Below, piece by piece: positions 57,665-64,000 of a stretch of DNA of 64,000 bases. Source of the stretch: Zelopaecilomyces penicillatus. Taxonomy: Eukaryota > Ascomycota > Sordariomycetes > Hypocreales > Pseudodiploosporaceae. The position numbers and the translations under genes were made by a program. The stretch covers positions 1,984,001 through 2,048,000 of the forward strand of contig VCCP01000001.1 of NCBI GenBank assembly GCA_005765155.1, read 5' to 3'. The notes beneath the pieces are model-generated. The model ran no database searches, had not been told where the DNA came from, and saw only the letters and a list, made by a program, of their open reading frames with translations. Each line of letters begins with the position of its first letter. Position 1 is the stretch's first letter.

Positions 57665-59086
57665 ATGGGTTCTTCCTCCTTGCTGCCAAAGCCGTTTCAC
57701 GTCAGAAAAGTTGCTGTCATCGGTGCCGGGCCGAGCGGATTGGCTGCCGTCAAGTACCTCAAGGCCCATGCCACATTTGAGACTATCGTTGTCTTTGAGC
57801 AACAAGACCAAGTTGGCGGAGTCTGGAACTACAGCAAACTTGCATCGAAAGAATGTCCTGTCCCCCAACAGGATCCTTTCTACCCACCAGATCCTCCTAT
57901 CCTACCGGGCCACTCTTCGGCGCCCATCTTCCCCTCTCCATTGTACGATGCACTTCACGCTAATATCCCGGCATCGCTGATGCGGTACTCCGATCAAACA
58001 TTCCCCAAGGAATCGTGGATATTTCCTAGCCGAGAGTCTATCAAACAGTATCTGGTTGACTATGCTGAGGATGTCAAGAGTTTCATCAAGTTTAGTTTTC
58101 AAGTGAAACAGATAACGCACAGCTTGGCAGGTGGCAGGGATCAGTGGACAGTTGAAGCAAAGTCCACAGTGGATAACGAGCGCATATGCGATACTTTTGA
58201 CGCAGTGGTAATGGCTAATGGACACTACTCGGTGCCTTTTATACCTGAGATCAAGAACATTGGGCGGTTCCACAAGACATACCCTTCGGTCATTACCCAT
58301 TCCAAACAGTATCGCACGTCCCAGCCCTTTAAAGGAAAGAAAGTGGTCATTGTAGGCAATGGCCCATCTGGCACAGACATCGCTCGCCAGATCAACCAGG
58401 TATCTGCGGGACAATCAATGCTCTCAGTAAGACACCCGACTTCGCCAGACAAGCTGACTCACACTGGATGCGAAGAGATCGCCGAAATTGAGGAGTTTCT
58501 TCTAGATGGGCAAGGGGTCCGTTTAAAGGATGGCAGAGTAGAGACAGATATAGATGCTGTTGTCTTTTGTACAGGTTTCCTATTCAGCTATTCATTTCTT
58601 CACGATCTACAAAAGGAACTCATCACGGCTGGAAGAGGTGTCCATGGCCTATACAAACACATATTCTGTGTTCAGCATCCAACACTTGTCTTTCCAGGGC
58701 TCAACACGCAGGTTGTTCCTTGGCCTCTATCAGAAGCCCAAGCCGCAGTCTTCTCTGCTGTCTGGTCAAACAATCTCTCACTGCCTTCGGTGGAAAAGAT
58801 GGAGCAATGGAGTCGAGAACTTTATCAAAGGAAGGGAGAAGTGCTGCACTTGCTTCCACCCCCATCTGATGGATACTATGTCAATGAACTCCATGACTGG
58901 GTGAGATCAGCAACTCTGGCTGGTAAAAAGCCTCCACATTGGGATGATGAATTATTCTGGGAGAGGAGTATCTGCCCTGTGGCCAAACTGGCATTTGAGC
59001 AACAAGGGTCTAGGGCGACAACGTTAGAAGAACTCGGGTTTCATTACGATGCTAAGAAGTATTCATGTCCCTCCAATAATATTTAG
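57665..59086 (+). CDS. Flavin-containing monooxygenase (FMO family)
   Basis: Flavin- and NADPH-dependent oxidation of nitrogen or sulfur nucleophiles. A single exon of 473 residues, the normal size for yeast-type FMOs. The FAD-binding motif GAGPSG is at residues 20-25, followed by EQQDQVGGVWNY. The NADPH-binding motif GNGPSG is at 231-236. The FMO signature F-x-G-x3-H-x3-Y/F appears at 206-216 as Y-P-S-V-I-T-H-S-K-Q-Y, so its Phe and Gly are replaced by Tyr and Ser. The downstream DAVVFCTGF block is typical. The substrate cannot be predicted: possibilities include thiols, as for yeast Fmo1, or a specialised metabolite, but no biosynthetic genes are nearby. No signal peptide or C-terminal membrane anchor is evident, so it is probably cytosolic. 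Confidence 0.9.
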   Translation: MGSSSLLPKPFHVRKVAVIGAGPSGLAAVKYLKAHATFETIVVFEQQDQVGGVWNYSKLASKECPVPQQDPFYPPDPPILPGHSSAPIFPSPLYDALHANIPASLMRYSDQTFPKESWIFPSRESIKQYLVDYAEDVKSFIKFSFQVKQITHSLAGGRDQWTVEAKSTVDNERICDTFDAVVMANGHYSVPFIPEIKNIGRFHKTYPSVITHSKQYRTSQPFKGKKVVIVGNGPSGTDIARQINQVSAGQSMLSVRHPTSPDKLTHTGCEEIAEIEEFLLDGQGVRLKDGRVETDIDAVVFCTGFLFSYSFLHDLQKELITAGRGVHGLYKHIFCVQHPTLVFPGLNTQVVPWPLSEAQAAVFSAVWSNNLSLPSVEKMEQWSRELYQRKGEVLHLLPPPSDGYYVNELHDWVRSATLAGKKPPHWDDELFWERSICPVAKLAFEQQGSRATTLEELGFHYDAKKYSCPSNNI

Positions 59087-59731
59087 ACGGGGAGACTCTC
59101 CAGGTATATGCTACCCAAGTTGATGGGATTACGAGGACTGTACCCAAAATGGAAGATGGTCTTAGACTGCTACTTACAGATCCTATAGTTGGTGTTGCTG
59201 CTTGATCGTGAGCGACATGGCAGGTCTTTGCAGTACACAAATTAAGTACACTAGGAACAGAAGCAAAGAATAGATAAGATGGCTTCTCCTGAACCCGATG
59301 GAAAGGCTGAGCATAATGCTGCTGTTCATGTTGCCATCATACAGGTTCTAGCTTGCCTAACCGTTGGGTGTCTCATTACAACCAGAGGTTCGCCCAGGTT
59401 TGTGAATCTATCGGCAAGTGCCTTGTTCTTGCGGATGCACCCTCACCAGAACTACGTATCCTAAGATCATATGCAGACGATACAGTTTAGCTATCACTAT
59501 GCTCACAACAAAGATGATAACGACAATGGCAGTTGTTTGGTCACGTCAATCGAGGTTACGGAGTTTGACAATAGTCGGCTACGCGAATGGACAGTTCGTA
59601 ATGAGTCAAATCTCTTCTTTTCATTCAAGAGCTCAACCTTCCAGAAGCCATTACGCCTCAACATGAAACCATAAAATACCCTTTCTGCCTAGAAATTCCT
59701 AGCTCGCTGCGCACCCAGCAAGTTGGCGATT
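59087..59731. other. Spacer between convergent FMO and RPL4 genes
   Basis: About 640 bases holding two 3' ends. Short frames at 59279-59464 and 59471-59674 on the + strand show no family resemblance. Nothing else is recognised. Confidence 0.5.
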
Positions 59732-60999
59732 TTACTCCTGCTTCTTCTGAGACTCCTTGGCGAAAACAGTCGCGTAGGGGTTCAGACGCAGCATGACCTG
59801 CTTGTTCTTCAGGGGGTTCTTCTTCTGCACAGCGCCTCGTCGGGTAACGGCATCGCCCTTGGGGCCGTTGAGGGAGCTCTGGATTTCGGAGCTGTTGATC
59901 AATCGGGTAAGATCGGCCTGAGAGACAACGTTGGAAGGCAGGAGGAAGTCACGCTTGTGAGCGGAAGGCTCAGTGGTGGAGCCATAGATATCGTCGAGAG
60001 CCTTGAAAGCAGCAGAGGTCCAGACGATGAAGCGGCCGAGATGACCACCGGGGGCGAGCTGAAGCAGGTTCAGGGCGCTGACGGGGGAAGTCTCAACACC
60101 GGGGATGTTGCGGAAACCCTGGACGAGCTCCTTGCCATCAACCTCAGGGCTGTAGACAACGAGAGGACCACGGCGCTGGCGGTGTCGGCGACCACGGAGC
60201 TTGCCCTTGCCAGCACGGAGCTTCTTGGAGCCTCGGACCTTGTCCAGGTCGGGACCAGCTCCGACAGCCTTGAGAAGGGCGACGGAGGCGGCAGTGCGGC
60301 CCAGGGCACCACCGTCGAACAGAGCAGAGTCGACGACGAGAGGGACCTCGGGGACGGTCATGATCTGGTGACCACGAGCCAACAGGAGAGGAGGGGCAGC
60401 AGAGGCAGCCAGGGCAGAGCAAGTAGCATATCGCCTACCGAACTTGTTAGCAGCCTGAAATTATATCAGAAACAGTGTAAATTTAAACTTACTTCTGGCC
60501 CAGGTTGACCTTGACGTGCCACTTGCGCCAGATCTTGGTGGGGGCGAACATGCGACCAGAGCGACACATGTTACCGAAGGCAGCCTGACCGGCACGGTGG
60601 GTACCGCTACCAGAGACACGAGGGATACGGGCAACAGCACGACCTATATTCTATCAGCCGTATGTTCAATCGGTGCTTGAATGCATCAAGAAAATTTTCT
60701 GGTAGACCTCCATCACCTGGATGAGCAGTCGTTCGTCCATTCGGACCCTCCCAGCGTTTTCTCGATGCCATTCGGGGCATAAGTCGTCACTAACCGGTTC
60801 CCCAAGACTCGGCAGAGGTCTGGTGACCAGCCTTCTCGCTCACGGAATAGGGCTGGCGCTTGTTCTTGGCCATGCCAGTGTGAACCTGCTGGACAATGTC
60901 CGGTCGGATCGGGCTGCTGAAGACGGCGGGAATGGTGTGGGTAGCTCCCGTGGGAGTACCATCTTTGCCGATGATGGAGACGGTAGGTCGCGAAGCCAT
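59732..60999 (-). CDS. RPL4: 60S ribosomal protein L4 (uL4)
   Basis: Structural protein of the large subunit whose extended loop lines the exit tunnel. Exons 60999-60795, 60643-60493 and 60434-59732 give 352 residues. The N-terminus MASRPTVSII, then IRPDIVQQVHTGMAKNKRQPY and SVSEKAGHQTSAESWGTGRA, are canonical. RIPRVSGSGTHRAGQAAFGN and GRRHRQRRGPLVVY are further universal uL4 blocks. Intron 2 has two possible acceptors: CAG at 60455 and TAG at 60435. Only the second gives the conserved reading GQKRYATCSALAAS; the first would frameshift, and a perfect GCTAAC branch-point-like element lies between them. A 5'UTR intron is listed separately. The C-terminus is Lys/Asn-rich. It is one of five ribosome-related genes in the window. 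Confidence 0.96.
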
Positions 61000-61019
61000 T
61001 GTGAATATAGGACCTGGAC

Positions 61020-61083
61020 CTGAAAATCAATTAGATATTAAGAATGGAGAGGTATAGTTAAACAGAGGCAACTGCTCACTCAC
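61020..61083 (-). other. 5'UTR intron of RPL4
   Basis: A 64-base segment with a GTGAGT donor, a CTAAT branch-point-like element and a TTTTCAG acceptor ends 20 bases before the RPL4 start codon. Leader introns are common in fungal ribosomal protein genes. The intron is inferred from consensus signals only. Confidence 0.6.
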
Positions 61084-61585
61084 CTTGGTCGTCGGGCGGC
61101 GTCAAATTTTGGTGATGGAGGGTGAAAGTGACTTCTGGGGTCGCGATAAATTTCACTGAATTTTCCTTCACACATTTGGTGGGCGGAGACCCTAAGTGGT
61201 GGGGGGTACGTACCTTAGCGAAGTGTTCTTGTCAAAACACGTGATGATGCACAACTCTGGGATACCTGATGAGCTGGGCCCATATTTCTACGGTGACGAT
61301 TGAAAAGTACCAGCACTGTATCGTTGCCAAGACCCTGTATGTATGTATACAAATTACAGTGTATGTTTGATAGGGAGCTTCCGTCATGATACAAAAGTTC
61401 AGCGCCTATGCTTGCTAATGAATACAATAATTGGCCTTACAAATTAAGAGCCTGTACGATGAGTGGTCCTTGCTTCTTTGTATAATTTCACGCTTTGCAG
61501 ACACTTTATCAGTATTATAATGTCATCTCACTCCGCATTTCATAACCTCATCCGATACATGTTCATTCATCACTATGCGCAATAC
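61084..61585. promoter_or_regulatory. RPL4 promoter region with ACCCTAA and CACGTG elements
   Basis: An ACCCTAA heptamer lies at 61189-61195 and a CACGTG core at 61238-61243, about 190 and 240 bases upstream of the RPL4 start codon. ACCCTAA also occurs upstream of NOP2. The right part should hold the 3' end of the next minus-strand gene. The regulatory role is inferred from the motifs and their position. Confidence 0.45.
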
Positions 61586-64000
61586 TCACTCCCATTTCTT
61601 CCATTCACGAATAAGTTTCTCCACTTGTTCATCTGTCCAGGCATCATCGTGTCCAGATCTATCCAGCTTTACTAACCTTCCATGTATATCTTGTTCGATA
61701 CTCATTCTCTCCAATACCTTATCCCCGAGATACTTGGGATCATTTCGTCGACAGGCCTTCTTAAAAATCTCTCTCATCCTTTGAGAGTAAAGCTGGCAGG
61801 TTGCCACAGCAAGCTTTCGTGGCTCCTTGTAGAAATTTCGGGCAATAACACTGTCCTCCATAAGTTGCGGGCGAACTGTGTCATTGAAGCATTCTTCGCA
61901 AACGGTGAACTGGGGAAGAAACTGCATGATGTGCCAATATCCCTCAGATATTGGACGGTCTTCTCGACATTCGTTTGTGATGCTAAAGCTCCTCAAATCC
62001 GTTGCAAGGTTTGCAACGTTTGGCGGTTGATTCGCTGTGAGGGCTTTGTCCGACGTTGTCTCAAAGGTATCAAAGTATAACACAAATTCTCTCCTCTCAG
62101 AAGTGAAATGTAAAGCGCATATAGCCCTCGTAGGTTCAGATCGAGAATCCACAGGTACAAAAATCCCAGTGAGATTTGGTAGAAGCGCTTCAACTGTCCT
62201 CGCGCACTGGTAGCACACAGTGAAGTCGGGTACCGGCCGTTTGGTACAGGGGTCTCTCACAGTAAGCCAGGTCCGGGTCGCCTTTCGATCAACGGGACAA
62301 GGCTGGTTCCGGGAGGTGGACATCACGTTAGCAACTTGATGAAAAATATGCAGATCAGTTTTACGCGATTTCAACGTCAACAGCCATGCAATACGATACC
62401 AGGGTGATGACCCAAAGTCGCATGCTATTGGGCTACCTGTTGGGCGAAGCATAGGTTGAAAGTGAGTCCGGTACTCAGTATCCGCAAAAACGGAACCATA
62501 GCAGTCAGGACAAATATTGAAGTCAGTCCTTGGCAGCGTAAGCCAGTCCATCTTGCCTGTTACTGGTTCGGTTCTCCTGCAATCTGGAAGTTGAGGCTGT
62601 CCACCATCGATATTTTCAGAATATCGCCTAAATGATCCAATTGGGTTATCCAGCCGGATACCGTCCCTTATCGGATCAAATATAGGGGGTCGCCAGGACT
62701 GAGGTGCATTGGTTGCCGCTATCGGTGGTGCTCCAACCCGTGTGTTATTGGCTGCTGTAAGACCGCTGGCCAAAGGCGAGATATGTGGCATCACCACGGT
62801 GGGAATTGGCTGTGTATATAGATGTGTATCATGACCAGAGCCTTGCTGGACCCCGTGCCATGATGCAATCACGTCGTCATCGTCGGGATATGGAAGGTGA
62901 GGTTTCAGTCGATCATGAGTTATTACATCGTATTCATCAGCAGGGTTTGGTGGCATTTGGTTGTTGTAATAATTCAAGGGCGTTCCCTCGGAAATGAAGT
63001 CTGATTTGGCAGAAACCGGCATTGTTCGTGTCCGGGAGGGAGACCTAGCACGCCAGTCATTGCCATTCAAACTCTCCGAGTTGCCGGCCTGTTCACGTTC
63101 ATCGTCAACGATGACAGGGGTTCGGCCAACGTGGCGACTATGTTCCCGAGATCCATGTGCAGATGAAGCTTTGCCGCTCTCATTCCAGTCTTGACGTCTA
63201 TTTCGCACAGGGCCTTCTTTCACATCTTTCCGTGGAGACGGAGTTTCGTCACGAAGGCGATGCTCGTTATCCCAGTCATTTGATCTCCCGGTCTCAACAA
63301 CGGTCTGTGATCGCCCAAGAGCAGAAGGAGCCGGACTATGCCGATTGCGTCTATCATCGGAGCTCCGTTCATTGGCCGCTGGCTGTGTGGTTCTGGTGGG
63401 AGGTTTAGGAACATCGCTCGGGGCTCGACCATGTCCGTAGTAACGCTTATCACGACTGTTTGGCCCATGTTTAGTGACCTCTGGTGATAACAGCGGATCA
63501 CCATATGGCCGGGGCTGCGTCTGAGAAAAAAAGTCAGGGCGGGTAGCGCTAGCAGTAGACTTGCTTCGGTGATGTGCTGGTGTTCTGTCCGCCCCCATAT
63601 CGGTGTCGAGACGTGGCAGTTCTTGCTTATCTGCCAGTCTGGTCATCGAGTTACGCCGATGTCTCTTTTCGTTGACAGGTTCGGATAAGTCTATTTTGGG
63701 AGAGGTCTCATTGCGCTGGTTCTGGAAATCATCATCAGGTCCAGCATCAGACCCCTTGTCCGAGTTTAATACGATGACAAATCGGCGCTCAGGATTGTGC
63801 TCATGGACCTCCATTAGCATTGGATTCTGATCAACATCGCCTCTGGACTGTGGCTCCTCGGCTGGAAATGACACAGTTGATGTCCCATATTCTCTTGCCA
63901 GGGATATAGCCTCATCTTCCACGCTGGGAGGGGGTGGTATGGTGCGTTGGGACGTTCGATTCTGTCCAGGTTGTCGGGTCACATAACGAGACGAGTTGGG
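61586..64000 (-). CDS. Protein with three CxxC knuckle modules, 5' end outside the window
   Basis: An open frame reaches the right edge without a start, so the N-terminus is missing; at least 804 residues are visible. The N-terminal half (about 1-440) is Arg/Ser/Pro/Asp-rich and likely disordered. The C-terminal half is a folded-looking region with three similar pieces: FNICPDCYGSVF, FTVCYQCARTVE and FTVCEECFNDTV. Each has a CxxC knuckle after an F-x-(I/V) strand. WYRIAWLLTLKSRKTD and conserved-looking Arg/His/Cys positions lie between them. This looks like a tandem zinc-binding domain present three times. I recall similar fungal proteins carrying only loose names such as Ser/Arg-related nuclear matrix protein, and do not assign a function. 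The C-terminal tail (DEQVEKLIREWKKWE) is helical and charged. Confidence 0.75.
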   Translation of the reverse strand, partial: PNSSRYVTRQPGQNRTSQRTIPPPPSVEDEAISLAREYGTSTVSFPAEEPQSRGDVDQNPMLMEVHEHNPERRFVIVLNSDKGSDAGPDDDFQNQRNETSPKIDLSEPVNEKRHRRNSMTRLADKQELPRLDTDMGADRTPAHHRSKSTASATRPDFFSQTQPRPYGDPLLSPEVTKHGPNSRDKRYYGHGRAPSDVPKPPTRTTQPAANERSSDDRRNRHSPAPSALGRSQTVVETGRSNDWDNEHRLRDETPSPRKDVKEGPVRNRRQDWNESGKASSAHGSREHSRHVGRTPVIVDDEREQAGNSESLNGNDWRARSPSRTRTMPVSAKSDFISEGTPLNYYNNQMPPNPADEYDVITHDRLKPHLPYPDDDDVIASWHGVQQGSGHDTHLYTQPIPTVVMPHISPLASGLTAANNTRVGAPPIAATNAPQSWRPPIFDPIRDGIRLDNPIGSFRRYSENIDGGQPQLPDCRRTEPVTGKMDWLTLPRTDFNICPDCYGSVFADTEYRTHFQPMLRPTGSPIACDFGSSPWYRIAWLLTLKSRKTDLHIFHQVANVMSTSRNQPCPVDRKATRTWLTVRDPCTKRPVPDFTVCYQCARTVEALLPNLTGIFVPVDSRSEPTRAICALHFTSERREFVLYFDTFETTSDKALTANQPPNVANLATDLRSFSITNECREDRPISEGYWHIMQFLPQFTVCEECFNDTVRPQLMEDSVIARNFYKEPRKLAVATCQLYSQRMREIFKKACRRNDPKYLGDKVLERMSIEQDIHGRLVKLDRSGHDDAWTDEQVEKLIREWKKWE

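Noticed and set aside
60435..60455. Using the first CAG acceptor for RPL4 exon 3
   Set aside because: It puts the conserved SALAAS...LLLARGHQ block out of frame; the TAG at 60435 restores it.
60644..60794. Possible C/D snoRNA in RPL4 intron 1 (GTGATGG and CTGA motifs)
   Set aside because: The boxes are imperfect, the CTGA is next to the branch point region, and no terminal stem or convincing rRNA complement was found by eye.
36255..61585. A secondary-metabolite cluster around the Zn2Cys6 regulator and the FMO
   Set aside because: No synthase, synthetase, terpene cyclase, P450 or transporter is present; neighbours are housekeeping genes and the two candidates are 18 kb apart.

Overview
This 64-kb window is nuclear DNA from a filamentous ascomycete, most likely a sordariomycete of the order Hypocreales. 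The evidence is short spliceosomal introns (GTRNGT donors, CTRAC-type branch points, YAG acceptors), long intergenic spacers, and a full-length cutinase-transcription-factor-1-beta/FarB-type regulator. Genus cannot be fixed from sequence alone. No rRNA, tRNA, CRISPR array or intact transposon was recognised. All gene models are my own manual splicing, checked for reading phase across every intron; none is confirmed by transcripts.

Layout. 1-4.6 kb: gene-free, partly AT-rich. 4.6-7.2 kb: NTA1-type N-terminal amidase with a very long disordered tail (+). 10.3-17.3 kb: three + strand genes, in which two paralogous signal-peptide/12-cysteine/single-TM proteins flank the pseudouridine synthase CBF5. 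18.4-34.1 kb: a dense block with SAC3 mRNA-export scaffold (-), LTV1 (-) and LSG1 (+) sharing a 383-bp divergent promoter, NOP2 (-, eight exons) and a GAS2-domain protein (-). 36.3-39.8 kb: a Zn2Cys6 regulator of the CTF1-beta/FarB type (-). 45.0-47.6 kb: mitochondrial-type malic enzyme (-). 52.1-56.9 kb: a 1595-residue acidic protein with a C-terminal POT1/CDC13-like OB-fold (-), divergent from a flavin-containing monooxygenase at 57.7-59.1 kb (+). 59.7-61.1 kb: ribosomal protein L4 (-), with a 5'UTR intron. 61.6-64.0 kb: a protein with three CxxC knuckles (-) that runs off the right edge.

Function. Five of the fourteen clear genes act in making ribosomes: CBF5 (rRNA pseudouridylation), NOP2 (25S rRNA m5C), LTV1 (40S assembly and export), LSG1 (60S export-factor recycling) and RPL4. 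SAC3 adds mRNA export. The rest are unrelated: protein turnover (NTA1), lipid regulation, malate metabolism, telomere-type DNA binding and flavin-dependent oxidation. It is ordinary core chromosome, not a biosynthetic cluster or mobile island.

The least-explained parts are the paired 12-cysteine membrane proteins, the repeat array inside the POT1-like protein, and the three-knuckle protein at the right edge.
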